From: Granulosicoccus sp.
GTDB taxonomy: Bacteria; Pseudomonadota; Gammaproteobacteria; Granulosicoccales; Granulosicoccaceae
Length of the DNA stretch: 61,316 nt
Direction of reading: 5' to 3'
Assembly (NCBI GenBank): GCA_023301795.1
Contig: JALZVU010000124.1
Span: 1 to 61,316 of the forward strand
Shown one piece after another: positions 6,690-15,203 of the stretch (within the stretch, counting starts at the first letter, position 1; each line of letters starts with the position of its first letter). The translations under genes and the position numbers were made by a program. The notes under the pieces are model-generated. The model searched no databases and was not told the origin of the DNA. It saw nothing but the letters and a program-made list of their open reading frames with translations.

Positions 6690-9350
6690 TTATTGTTGTA
6701 GAGTTTCATCTTCCAAGAGTTCTTCCAGCACTATTGGTTGTGTTTTGATTGCGCGCAGGGTGAAATCAAGTTCTCTGATAATTCCACTATCGGTAACCAC
6801 CGTGACGTTATCCGGACGATTGAGAAGGCGTGTCTCGAGAGGTTCTTCAAGTAGAACCTGATAGACACCTTGCTCGACACCGTAAAAAACATAAAATCCA
6901 TCGAATGCGCTGCGCGTTTGAGCGACCAGTTCCCCGTCAAGTGTCTCTAGTCGGATTAACGCTCGACTGACTGGTTGTTCATCAATACCATCAGTCGTGA
7001 CAACATGGCCTTCCAGTTCAGCAGTTCGAATAATTGGAAAATCAACTATCGAGTAACTACCCGGGCGTGGAATAATGGAAACCCCCGGAATTTTCGATTT
7101 TAGTTCGCTATCGGCAAGAGTTGACTCGTCAAGCTCAATGTCGACCTGGCGATGAGCAGGCATGTTCCCTAGATACGCCACGCCGTTCTTATCGGTTAGT
7201 GCACGGCGCCAAACCTGAACACCATTAACCTCCACTCCGGGTTGGATCACTCGCTCAGTATCCTCGTAAACACGCACTTCTACGCTTCCAGCATTAACAG
7301 ATGCTCGACTATCCAGTCTTGGCTTTAGTGTCCCGGGGCGATGCACTAAGGCAGTTGATAGTGTAATCAACCCACCCCAACGTTCATCACTGTCGTAGCT
7401 GACACTGGCATTGATTGCTACTTGTTCAAGTTGCCAGTTGATACCACCGGCATAGAATGTAGTGTCAGTGATTGTGTTTCGTCTTAAGCTAAGATCCAGG
7501 CTCAGGTCACGATCTATACGTAAGCTACTGTCGGCAGCAAGGTCGAGCAATTCGCTTTCAGGTGAGAATAAATAATTGGCTGATAGACGAAAAGCCCAAG
7601 GTCTCAGGGTCGTATAAAAGCTCGACTGGCCAGTTGTTCGAGATGTAGTAGAGGCGTTCTCATTGAGGCGATTTTCAATCGAACTGTATGAAAGAGAGGA
7701 AGAGAATCGCCCCAAGCCTGACAGGGGTATGGTTGCCGCAATAGCTGCGTTACGCTGGGTGAGGTTATCTTGTTCGTTAGTACCGAAAATAATTTTTATT
7801 GGGACCGTAAGGAAATATGAGCTGATATCTGCGTTGGATTGCCACTTCTGAGGGGAGTTGGCGAGTGCAGATTCATCAAAAAAGCGGGTATAGCCCAAGT
7901 TGAGATTGGTTTTACCCAGTCGGGTGCTTAGAGAGGTGCTCAGTGAATTCTGTACGTTTGAAGCATCTAAATAGCGAACGCTTGCGAAAGCTCGTGAGGT
8001 GCTCAGATTAAATCCTACATTGCTCGATTCAAGCCGTACCCCATTTTTTTTCTCACTGATAACGCCAGCTGCTGCAGTCAGGTTGCGCGATAGACCAAGA
8101 TTAACGTTGCTTTCATAAATTCCGCTATCCTGTTCCGCCTCGCCGTCTACGTCATTTACGCCAAATACTGTGCGTCCACTCTGCACCGCCGACACCTCAT
8201 AACTGATGCTCCCAGGTGCGAGCATGTCTGTGCCTAGAAAATGAAATTCTTCCCGAAATTCAGTTTCACCATTAGGTCCGAAGAATCTGATCTCAAACTT
8301 GTTTTGGCCGAATAAGAGCGGAATATCTTCAAACAGATACCGTCCGTCTGGCCCGGTTGTCAATATCAGAACCAAGCGACCATTCTGGTAAAGCTCCACA
8401 TCCCAATCGGGTAGTTGGCTACCCTCAATGTTCACTAGTTCATTATCAAAGCGTCCACCTTTGTTTTTGTTCTCACCGCCGCCGCGTAGTAAAAAACCAC
8501 GGAATCCGCCTGCGTCTACATCACCCACTTCAATGTGGTTGATACCTAGAGGGCCATCAAAGGCAGTTCGTTCCAGTTTTATGCGGGCCGCTGACAGTGA
8601 GTTACCGCGTTGGCCAGCAAGTGAGAGCGTGGACGTCATCCACCCAAGGTCTCCTCGAGATAATGAGGCATAGTTTGTACTGTATTCCGCGCTACTTTCC
8701 GGGGTCTGACGCGTTGTGGATTGAGTAATCCGAAGCTTCGTAATATGTGGACTAAAAATTTTGTACGGGTTTTCCAACAAGGGGTATTGGGGTTCCTGGT
8801 AACCTGATGTACGCGCAACAACGCGATTTCTGCGATTAAGGCGTTCTTGGATTGGAATTTTTTCTGTAGGCACTACATCAAGATACAGCTCGCGTATAAC
8901 CGCATCAAGCTGTATGGGAAGCCATTTTTGCAGCGCCTGCGTCGCTACATAAAGCCCACCTTCGAAGATCACTGCTTCGCCCTCTGTAACCGGCCAACTA
9001 TCGCTGCCACTGACTACCGTCGCACTCGCAATATCTAGCGAGAAAACACGATCTTCAGATATGTACCACCCGCTGGCCGAACCTTGTTCTCCGTTTACAG
9101 AAATGGCGAAACCCAAGCCGTTGGCGAGTTCGTCGAGTGAAATTAAAAAGTCAGCCCCGCGCTGATAACCCAGAATATCCTGCCCAAGGCTCTCTCCGTC
9201 GAGGCGCAAGTCCAATAGCAGCTCGTTTTCAAGCTGTAGCTCGGCGGGTGCTGAGAGGGCTTGCGTTACAAAAGCGGTACTAAGGAACGTAAAGCTAAGA
9301 AAGACTAGCAAGAGCCTCCATCTATGAGCAAAACTGCTATCGAAAAACAT
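6690..9350 (-). CDS. Divergent fimbrial usher-like outer-membrane protein
   Basis: The 886 residues have a signal peptide cleaved near ALSA (34). Residues about 38-160 form an N-terminal domain, followed from about 200 by a long beta-rich part consistent with a large barrel. A plug-like domain at about 308-375 has the usher pattern: DWDVELYQNGRLV, TTGPDGRYLFEDIPLL, GQNKFEIRFFGPNGE, then LAPGSISYEVSA. The C-terminal 200 residues hold two beta-sandwich domains of the carboxypeptidase-regulatory/CNA-B kind (VEVRVYEDTERVIQPGVEVN; ALIRLETLDGELVAQTRSAF). Ushers export and polymerise chaperone-subunit complexes. The length fits, but the sequence is clearly far from FimD/PapC. It runs convergent to the subunit and chaperone genes. 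A carboxypeptidase-regulatory surface protein without usher function is the alternative. Confidence 0.7.
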   Translation of the reverse strand: MFFDSSFAHRWRLLLVFLSFTFLSTAFVTQALSAPAELQLENELLLDLRLDGESLGQDILGYQRGADFLISLDELANGLGFAISVNGEQGSASGWYISEDRVFSLDIASATVVSGSDSWPVTEGEAVIFEGGLYVATQALQKWLPIQLDAVIRELYLDVVPTEKIPIQERLNRRNRVVARTSGYQEPQYPLLENPYKIFSPHITKLRITQSTTRQTPESSAEYSTNYASLSRGDLGWMTSTLSLAGQRGNSLSAARIKLERTAFDGPLGINHIEVGDVDAGGFRGFLLRGGGENKNKGGRFDNELVNIEGSQLPDWDVELYQNGRLVLILTTGPDGRYLFEDIPLLFGQNKFEIRFFGPNGETEFREEFHFLGTDMLAPGSISYEVSAVQSGRTVFGVNDVDGEAEQDSGIYESNVNLGLSRNLTAAAGVISEKKNGVRLESSNVGFNLSTSRAFASVRYLDASNVQNSLSTSLSTRLGKTNLNLGYTRFFDESALANSPQKWQSNADISSYFLTVPIKIIFGTNEQDNLTQRNAAIAATIPLSGLGRFSSSLSYSSIENRLNENASTTSRTTGQSSFYTTLRPWAFRLSANYLFSPESELLDLAADSSLRIDRDLSLDLSLRRNTITDTTFYAGGINWQLEQVAINASVSYDSDERWGGLITLSTALVHRPGTLKPRLDSRASVNAGSVEVRVYEDTERVIQPGVEVNGVQVWRRALTDKNGVAYLGNMPAHRQVDIELDESTLADSELKSKIPGVSIIPRPGSYSIVDFPIIRTAELEGHVVTTDGIDEQPVSRALIRLETLDGELVAQTRSAFDGFYVFYGVEQGVYQVLLEEPLETRLLNRPDNVTVVTDSGIIRELDFTLRAIKTQPIVLEELLEDETLQQ

Positions 9351-9593
9351 ATTGTTCCCAGGAGAATAACGTTTATGGCCTTAGGTTTTGTTGAGGCTGT
9401 CGTTACGGTCAGCAAGGATGAGGCCTGTTGTATCGATGAGGGGGTAATTCGGCTCTTTACAGTTACTAGATGACGGTGCGGTTACGTTTAAACAAGCGCT
9501 ACTCGCGTCAAAGTCCGCATTCTGTGTTGGTAGCTGTCAGCACGATTGAGACGTAAAGCGCGCTGGGTTTCTTGCTCAGAATTACATCAACAG

Positions 9594-9724
9594 ACTCCCG
9601 CGGGAGTGTGGTGAACAATTAAGCATGTAGCGTGTTGGTTGAATTTATGTGCTTGATCCAGCGTCATCAGAAAGTGTTGTCTGGTAGCTACATGAGAGAC
9701 TCATTGAAATTACACCCCCGCGGG
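9594..9724. promoter_or_regulatory. Pair of CCCGCGGG palindromes centred 120 bp apart
   Basis: A perfect 14-base palindrome ACTCCCGCGGGAGT occupies 9594-9607. A second CCCGCGGG core occupies 9717-9724. Their centres (9600/9601 and 9720/9721) are exactly 120 bases apart. GC-only cores stand out in this AT-rich intergenic stretch, so paired operator sites are plausible. No known regulator is assigned. Confidence 0.35.
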
Positions 9725-9834
9725 AATTGTCGGGAAGTTCATTCATGTTTCGATCTATTCAGAGATAGCTCAAAGCATGTTTTTATTGATAGTAGACTAA
9801 CTATAAATAAAACCAGTTAGTTGGTGATATTTTA

Positions 9835-9863
9835 TTGACACGCAACAGTGGCGCGTGCATCAT
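9835..9863 (+). promoter_or_regulatory. Sigma-70-type promoter of the HNH gene
   Basis: A perfect -35 box TTGACA (9835-9840), a 17-base spacer, and a -10-like CATCAT (9858-9863, four of six matches). Transcription would start near 9870, about 20 bases before the ribosome-binding site GGAG (9879-9882) and ATG 9891. This supports ATG 9891 over an earlier GTG at 9855. Confidence 0.55.
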
Positions 9864-9890
9864 AGAGCAACGAATAACGGAGTAAATAGC

Positions 9891-11363
9891 ATGGAAGCGC
9901 TACCCGATTTAACAGAACTTCCCACAGTCGAATTAGAAGCATCAATCACAGGTTTATGTGCTGACATCAATGCGGCTACCTATAAACAGCTTGTCATGGT
10001 CGCAGAGTTTGACAGGCGTCTAGGTTGGGGCGACGAGGGCGTCCGCTCGTGTGCGCATTGGTTAAATTGGAAATGTGGCATATCGTTAGTGGCAGCGCGT
10101 GAGAAGGTCAGGGTTGGCCATGCATTGGCGCTGTTACCAAACGTAAGTAAGGCGTTTGCCAGTGGAGAGCTAAGCTATTCCAAGGCACGGGCTATCACCA
10201 GAGTTGCCTCGGTACATAACGAAGATTGTCTGCTTTCGTACGCAAAGAATGGTACGGCCAGCCAGTTGGACAAAACGGTTCGCTTGTATCGTAAGCAATT
10301 TGATAGCGCGGGGCAGCCAATGGCTGACTATCAGCAACCTGTCTTTGATCCTGACGAAGAAGTTGACCAAGTGGAGCCTTCTGATTCAGAACGATTTGAC
10401 GCTGAGAATCAAGGTGCTGTTCACAACAGGGACTACCGGCAGCTAACGCATTTCTGGGATGAGCACGGTTGTCTGATTATTCGCGCCCGACTGACTGGTG
10501 AGCAAGGTGCCTTGGTTATCAAAGCCATAGATGCGGCGGTGGAGTCAATCAGAGAGGCAGGGCCATCCATTGACAGTGCTAGTCATGCTTTAGAGCGTAT
10601 TGCCGGGGAGGGCGATGAGTCAGCGTTGGAGAATCAATTGAGCGACGATGAAAAATCCAGACTAGATCGCCAACAGCAAACACTTAGGCATGCAGACGCT
10701 CTGGTCCTAATGGCTGAAGCACTACTTCGAGATTCGAAGGTGGCTTCCTGTACTGACGACAGGTACCAGGTTGTTGTACACGTTGATAGCAATGTATTGG
10801 CCAAACAGGTGTTTGAAAAACATGATGGAACGCCAGACTGCTATATCGATAATCAGGTGGGCATTCCGGTTGAGACAGCCCGAAGGCTAAGTTGTAGCTG
10901 TAAGGTAGTTACCGCATTAACCAATAAAGGTGAGCCGCTGAGTATTGGGAGAAGTAGCCGCGCTATTCCTACTGCCATAAAACGCGCATTAGATATCAGG
11001 GATCGTACTTGTGTTTTTCCCGGGTGTGATTGTCATAAGCATCTGGACGCTCATCATATTCAGCACTGGGCTAATGATGGAGAGACGTCGCTCTGGAATC
11101 TGATCAAAGTTTGCCATCACCACCATACGTTGTTGCATGAGGGGCAGTATTCGGTAGAACGTTTAGCGGATGGCGAGTTATTGTTTAAGCGTCCTGATGG
11201 CAGTGTTCTTAAATCCTCTGTAGTCCGCGATAGTGAGGATTTGCCGAGCACCCAAAGTGAGCCCTGGTCATGGTGTGGTGATTCGATGGACTATGATATG
11301 GCGCTGTTCGCACTGGCCAGTCAGACGCGGGCGTCGGTGAGGGATTCTGGATTGACGGGATGA
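9891..11363 (+). CDS. DUF222 (13E12-type) HNH endonuclease
   Basis: The 490 residues have the two-part build of this family. The N-terminal helical DUF222 region (about 1-290) includes KQLVMVAEFDRRLGWGDEG and SCAHWLNWKCGIS, which match the WL.W..G.....A.......AL pattern. A C-terminal HNH nuclease follows: RDRTCVFPGCDCHKHLDAHH, IQHWANDGETSLWNLI and CHHHHTLLHE, with the paired His at about 388-389. The zinc-type Cys and all HNH residues are present, so the enzyme should be active. Most recalled members are actinobacterial or phage/mobile-associated and multicopy; the biological role is unknown. ATG 9891 has GGAG eight bases upstream. It stands alone, ending against the thiolase gene. Confidence 0.85.
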   Translation: MEALPDLTELPTVELEASITGLCADINAATYKQLVMVAEFDRRLGWGDEGVRSCAHWLNWKCGISLVAAREKVRVGHALALLPNVSKAFASGELSYSKARAITRVASVHNEDCLLSYAKNGTASQLDKTVRLYRKQFDSAGQPMADYQQPVFDPDEEVDQVEPSDSERFDAENQGAVHNRDYRQLTHFWDEHGCLIIRARLTGEQGALVIKAIDAAVESIREAGPSIDSASHALERIAGEGDESALENQLSDDEKSRLDRQQQTLRHADALVLMAEALLRDSKVASCTDDRYQVVVHVDSNVLAKQVFEKHDGTPDCYIDNQVGIPVETARRLSCSCKVVTALTNKGEPLSIGRSSRAIPTAIKRALDIRDRTCVFPGCDCHKHLDAHHIQHWANDGETSLWNLIKVCHHHHTLLHEGQYSVERLADGELLFKRPDGSVLKSSVVRDSEDLPSTQSEPWSWCGDSMDYDMALFALASQTRASVRDSGLTG

Positions 11364-11387
11364 GGGATGAGGATTGACCCCATCCCG
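11356..11387. terminator. Possible bidirectional terminator between convergent genes
   Basis: CGGGATG (11356-11362) can pair with CATCCCG (11381-11387); an alternative nested stem GGGATG (11364-11369) / CATCCC (11381-11386) has an 11-base loop. A short T-rich run follows. It sits at the junction of the HNH and thiolase genes and overlaps the end of the HNH gene. The stem is short. Confidence 0.4.
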
Positions 11388-11393
11388 CTAATT

Positions 11394-12575
11394 TTACTGC
11401 CGCTCAATAGCAATGGCGATGCCTTGACCACCACCAATGCACATCGTAATAAGTCCGAACTTTGCGTCGATGCGTTCTAGTTCGTACATTGTTTTGATCG
11501 TTAGAATAGCGCCGGTTGCGCCTACGGGGTGGCCGAGTGCAATAGCTCCGCCATTGGGGTTTACCTTGTCAGTATTCAGGCCTAGTTCTTTGTTGACGGC
11601 GCAGGCCTGGGCTGCAAAGGCTTCGTTGGACTCTATAACATCGAACTGTTCATGGCTCATGCCCAGTTTTTCCAGTAGTTTGGCAACTGCGGGCACAGGG
11701 CCGATGCCCATGATGTCTGGGCGCACTCCGGCGTGGGCGTAGCCGAGGATTTTGGCACGTGGCTTTAGTCCGAGGCGTTTGACGGCTGATGCTGTTGCAA
11801 GCACCATGGCTGCGGCGCCGTCGTTGATTCCTGAGGCGTTGCCGGCGGTTACGCTGCCGTCTTTTTTGAAGGCGGTACGCAGCTGCGAGAGGCTATCAGC
11901 TGTTGTGTTGGGTTTGAGGTGTTCGTCGGTGTCAAAGCTGACGGTTTCGCGGCGCTGTTTAACATCCACTGGTAGGATCTGGCTTTTGAAATAGCCCGCT
12001 TCGATGGCGGCGGCTGCGCGGCGTTGGCTTTCGGCGGCGAATTCGTCTTGTTGGGCGCGTGTAATGTCGAATTCTGTAGCCACATTTTCAGCGGTGATGC
12101 CCATATGACCTGCGCCGAAGGGGTCGGAGAGGGCGCCTAACATCATATCGTCTATGACAACGTTGCCCATTTTCTGGCCAAATCGGGCAGATTGTGTGCC
12201 GTGGGGTGAGCGGGACATGACTTCACTGCCTCCGGCGATGGCTACATCGGCATCGCCTAGCATTAAGCTCTGGACGGCGGATACCACGGCTTGTGCGCCT
12301 GATCCACATAAGCGGTTGACGGTGAGTGCAGGGGTTGTCTGAGGGATGCCGGCGTCGATGGCGGCCACGCGTGGCAAGTACATGTCGCGGGGTTCGGTGT
12401 TGATGACATGTCCGAATACAACATGGCCCACCTCACTGGGCTCTATACCACTGCGTACCATGGCTTCACGGGTGACCAGTGTCCCAAGCTCGATAGGTGT
12501 TTTTGTTGACAGCGAGCCACCAAAGGTGCCGATAGCGGTACGCGCACCGTCAATTATGTAGATATCGTTGCTCAT
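11394..12575 (-). CDS. Acetyl-CoA C-acetyltransferase (biosynthetic-type thiolase)
   Basis: The 393 residues match the size and motifs of PhaA/AtoB-type thiolases. The nucleophile Cys90 is in NRLCGSGAQA, the active-site His349 in GGAIALGHPVGATGA, and the acid/base Cys379 in CIGGGQG, at nearly the positions known for the Zoogloea enzyme. The reaction joins two acetyl-CoA into acetoacetyl-CoA or cleaves 3-ketoacyl-CoA. No phaB, phaC or CoA-transferase gene is adjacent, so PHB synthesis cannot be claimed. It is transcribed away from the ureohydrolase gene, and the 134-base region between them has inverted TTACCA/TGGTAA hexamers, hinting at shared control with the catabolic genes. Confidence 0.93.
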   Translation of the reverse strand: MSNDIYIIDGARTAIGTFGGSLSTKTPIELGTLVTREAMVRSGIEPSEVGHVVFGHVINTEPRDMYLPRVAAIDAGIPQTTPALTVNRLCGSGAQAVVSAVQSLMLGDADVAIAGGSEVMSRSPHGTQSARFGQKMGNVVIDDMMLGALSDPFGAGHMGITAENVATEFDITRAQQDEFAAESQRRAAAAIEAGYFKSQILPVDVKQRRETVSFDTDEHLKPNTTADSLSQLRTAFKKDGSVTAGNASGINDGAAAMVLATASAVKRLGLKPRAKILGYAHAGVRPDIMGIGPVPAVAKLLEKLGMSHEQFDVIESNEAFAAQACAVNKELGLNTDKVNPNGGAIALGHPVGATGAILTIKTMYELERIDAKFGLITMCIGGGQGIAIAIERQ

Positions 12576-12614
12576 CGGGTGTTGCCTGTTCCGTTGATTG
12601 ATGGATGCACTGTT

Positions 12615-12656
12615 TTACCAGTGATTCGCTGGGCCGTCCAGTTTGCTGGTTGGTAA
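12615..12656. promoter_or_regulatory. Inverted TTACCA...TGGTAA hexamers, candidate operator
   Basis: TTACCA at 12615-12620 and TGGTAA at 12651-12656 are inverted with respect to each other in the 134-base divergent region between the thiolase and ureohydrolase genes. The same hexamers, closer together, form the core of the long dyad upstream of the TRAP binding-protein gene (15109-15139). Confidence 0.35.
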
Positions 12657-12709
12657 TTTGTTGGCTGGAATCGCTATAGTGGCGGCTAGGCTAATGAGTA
12701 TTTGAATCT

Positions 12710-13660
12710 ATGTACAACCAACCACTTAGTGGCAATGAGATGCCACGTTTTTCTGGACCGTCTACCATGATGCGTTTGCCATCTCAGGTGACGGCTGAAG
12801 GATTGGACGCCTGCTTTGTGGGAATTGGCATGGATATCGGTACGTCGCATCGTTCGGGCACACGCTTTGGCCCGCGACAGATTCGTCAGGAGTCGGCCAT
12901 GATCCGTCCCTACAATATGCGAACGCGCATCTCGCCGTTTGACAGAATTCAGGTGGCGGATATCGGGGATGTGCCTATCAACACGTTTAACTTAGGCAAG
13001 AGTGTTGAGATCATTGAGGCATTTTATGATTCAGTGCTAGCGCATGACGCGGTGCCGTTTACGATGGGCGGTGATCACACCATCGTGCTGCCCATTGTGC
13101 GGGCCATGGCGAAAAAGCATGGTCCCGTAGGTATCATCCACGTCGATGCGCATGCTGATGTTAATGATGAGATGTTCGGGGAGAAAATCGCTCACGGCAC
13201 ACCGTTCAGGCGCATGGTGGAGGAGGGGCTTGTCGTGCCTGAAAAAGTGGTTCAAATCGGGTTGCGTGCAACTGGCTATGCCGATGATGACTTTGACTGG
13301 CCTCGCAGTCAGGGCTTTAGAGTCGTGCAGGCTGAAGATATCTGGTATCAGTCACTGGTGCCATTGATGGAAGAGGTGCGAGAGATGATGGGTGATCATC
13401 CCGTGTATTTTTCATTTGATATTGATTCGTTCGACCCAGCGTATGCACCGGGTACCGGTACTGCTGAGCCAGGTGGTCTGACCTCCCATCAGGGTATTGA
13501 GATTGTGCGTGGTACGTATGGGTTGAATCTGGTGGGTGGCGATCTTGTTGAGGTGTCGCCGCCTTATGATCAATCGGGTAATACGGCTGTTCTGGGCGCT
13601 ACAATCTTGTATGAGATGTTGTGTTCTTTTGCTAGTGGGCATGATGTAAAAGAGGGGTAA
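12710..13660 (+). CDS. Ureohydrolase of the agmatinase family, GbuA/GpuA-like (guanidinobutyrase or guanidinopropionase)
   Basis: The 316 residues carry all six dinuclear manganese ligands of the arginase/agmatinase fold: His123 in GGDHT, Asp146, His148 and Asp150 in DAHAD, and Asp237 and Asp239 in SFDIDSFDPA. The start QPLSGNEMPRF followed by TMMRLP, plus RSGTRFGPRQIR, is the pattern I recall for Pseudomonas GbuA and GpuA rather than E. coli SpeB. The likely reaction is hydrolysis of 4-guanidinobutyrate (or 3-guanidinopropionate) to urea and the amino acid. It precedes an FAD oxidoreductase by two bases and probably forms an operon with it. Substrate choice cannot be settled from sequence; agmatine is the alternative. 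Confidence 0.88.
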   Translation: MYNQPLSGNEMPRFSGPSTMMRLPSQVTAEGLDACFVGIGMDIGTSHRSGTRFGPRQIRQESAMIRPYNMRTRISPFDRIQVADIGDVPINTFNLGKSVEIIEAFYDSVLAHDAVPFTMGGDHTIVLPIVRAMAKKHGPVGIIHVDAHADVNDEMFGEKIAHGTPFRRMVEEGLVVPEKVVQIGLRATGYADDDFDWPRSQGFRVVQAEDIWYQSLVPLMEEVREMMGDHPVYFSFDIDSFDPAYAPGTGTAEPGGLTSHQGIEIVRGTYGLNLVGGDLVEVSPPYDQSGNTAVLGATILYEMLCSFASGHDVKEG

Positions 13661-13662
13661 TC

Positions 13663-15060
13663 ATGTCCGACGCCTTAACAGCACTACAGCACACACGTTT
13701 TGCCAGTTATTGGCTGGATTCTCTTGCGCCTATTTCAAGTGAACCTGCGTTAAGCGTTGATGCACACTGTGACTTGCTTATTGTGGGTGGTGGCTTCTGT
13801 GGATTGTGGGGTGCAATTTTAGCAAAAGAGCAACAGGGCGATAGGGATGTCGTTCTTATAGAGGCTAAGTCAATTGCCAATGGTGCAAGTGGGCGAGCCG
13901 CAGCTATTGTCTCGACCTCGGTGATGCACGGTATTGATAACACGCTGCGCATGTTTCCGGATGAGGTTGCTGAGCTTGAACGATTGGGGCGCGAGAACAT
14001 TGATGCGTTGATAAGTGCTATTGAGCGCTATGATATTGATTGTGATCTTGAGCTGGGCGGCGAGATGAAGGTGTCCGTCGGTGATGATGGGCTGGAGGCT
14101 GTTCGGCTGGATTATGATTTGTATGAGCAGTATGGTCATACCGTCGAGTTGCTTGATAAGTCGGCCGCACAGGCTCAGATCAATTCACCTGTTTTTCATG
14201 GTGCAATCTGGTCCAAGGCTCGCAGTGGTACGTTGCATCCGGGCAAGCTGGTGCGAGAGTTGAAGCGAGTTGCGATAGAACTTGGTGTGCGCGTGTTTGA
14301 AAATACTCCGCATGTGAGTAATCAGTACACGGGTGATGTTGTGCGGGTGAAGACGCCAGAGGCTAGCATTGATGCGCGTAAAGTACTGCTGGCAACCAAC
14401 GCCTGGGCAGTTGGACATAAGCGCATAAAGACGCGTGTAGTGGCTATTCGCGATCGGGTAGTAGTTACCGAACCGTTGAGTGCTGAGCAGATGTCACAGC
14501 TTGGCTGGCAGAATAGGCAGGGTGTTTACGACACGCGAACACAATTGAACTACATGCGGCTGACCAAAGATAATCGGATATTGTTTGGAGGGCGGTTGGG
14601 GTATTTCTATGGTAACCATACCGACCCTGCGGCTGATAAGGAGTCCGCACCTTATGTGCGTCTGGTTGAAGCGTTCTACAGTACGTTCCCGCAGCTTGCT
14701 AGCGATGTAAAATTTTCACACGCATGGAGTGGGCCTATCGGATTGACCTCTCGCATGGCGGTTCATTACCAGAGTTTCCACCAGGGGCATATGGTGTTTG
14801 CGGGTGGCTATTCGGGTTTTGGGGTGACGGCTACGCGCTTTGGTGCACGCGTTGGACTTGCGTTACTTGATGAAGTTGATTTGCCAGAAACGCGGATGAC
14901 CTTCGCTCGGACAATTCCGGGGTATGTGCCCCCCGAGCCTTTTCGGTGGATAGGTGCAAAGTTGACGATGTACGCTCTGGATACGGTCGATGAGAAGGGC
15001 GGTTGGCGCAAACTGATGGTCGGTCTGGTACAAAAGATGGGTTTTCCGATTGTCTTGTAG
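13663..15060 (+). CDS. FAD-dependent amine/amino-acid oxidoreductase (DAO family, PuuB-like)
   Basis: The 465 residues have an N-terminal dinucleotide-binding motif LLIVGGGFCGLWGA (about 30-45) with the acidic ribose-binding residue in VVLIEA, a second family motif NGASGRAAAIVST, and a C-terminal FAD contact GHMVFAGGYSGFGVTATRF. This is the layout of gamma-glutamylputrescine oxidase and glycine/sarcosine oxidase relatives, which oxidise secondary or primary amines to imines with FAD. The two-base spacing from the ureohydrolase gene suggests it acts on the amine or amino acid released there, for example 4-aminobutyrate or a derivative; this is inference. Confidence 0.82.
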   Translation: MSDALTALQHTRFASYWLDSLAPISSEPALSVDAHCDLLIVGGGFCGLWGAILAKEQQGDRDVVLIEAKSIANGASGRAAAIVSTSVMHGIDNTLRMFPDEVAELERLGRENIDALISAIERYDIDCDLELGGEMKVSVGDDGLEAVRLDYDLYEQYGHTVELLDKSAAQAQINSPVFHGAIWSKARSGTLHPGKLVRELKRVAIELGVRVFENTPHVSNQYTGDVVRVKTPEASIDARKVLLATNAWAVGHKRIKTRVVAIRDRVVVTEPLSAEQMSQLGWQNRQGVYDTRTQLNYMRLTKDNRILFGGRLGYFYGNHTDPAADKESAPYVRLVEAFYSTFPQLASDVKFSHAWSGPIGLTSRMAVHYQSFHQGHMVFAGGYSGFGVTATRFGARVGLALLDEVDLPETRMTFARTIPGYVPPEPFRWIGAKLTMYALDTVDEKGGWRKLMVGLVQKMGFPIVL

Positions 15061-15108
15061 AGGCGACATTGGTCAGTGGTTTGGGGTATGCTTTCTGATC
15101 ACCACATT

Positions 15109-15139
15109 AGTTACCATATGGACACGCCAATTGGTAACT
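15109..15139. promoter_or_regulatory. Long inverted repeat, strong operator candidate for TRAP genes
   Basis: Half-sites AGTTACCATATGG (15109-15121) and CCAATTGGTAACT (15127-15139) are reverse complements at 11 of 13 positions, separated by ACACG. Each half itself contains an eight-base palindrome (CCATATGG, CCAATTGG). The site lies 65 bases before the TTG start at 15204, where a repressor or activator would act. GntR-type regulators use related sites, but no regulator gene is adjacent. An RNA hairpin is less likely as no T-run follows. Confidence 0.6.
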
Positions 15140-15203
15140 GAATCACAATCAGGCGTCGGTACTAGTCCTGAATTCAATGTTCTACAGCATGAGGAGAGAC
15201 CCC

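Larger units (their letters stand above)
9351..9890. other. Divergent control region between usher-like gene and HNH gene
   Basis: 540 bases holding the 5' regions of two divergent genes. A short open frame at 9632-9820 has no recognisable product. Two CCCGCGGG palindromes and a promoter for the HNH gene are listed separately. Several GTTAC pentamers occur near the usher start (about 9402, 9461 and 9483), as they do upstream of 1311. Confidence 0.5.
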
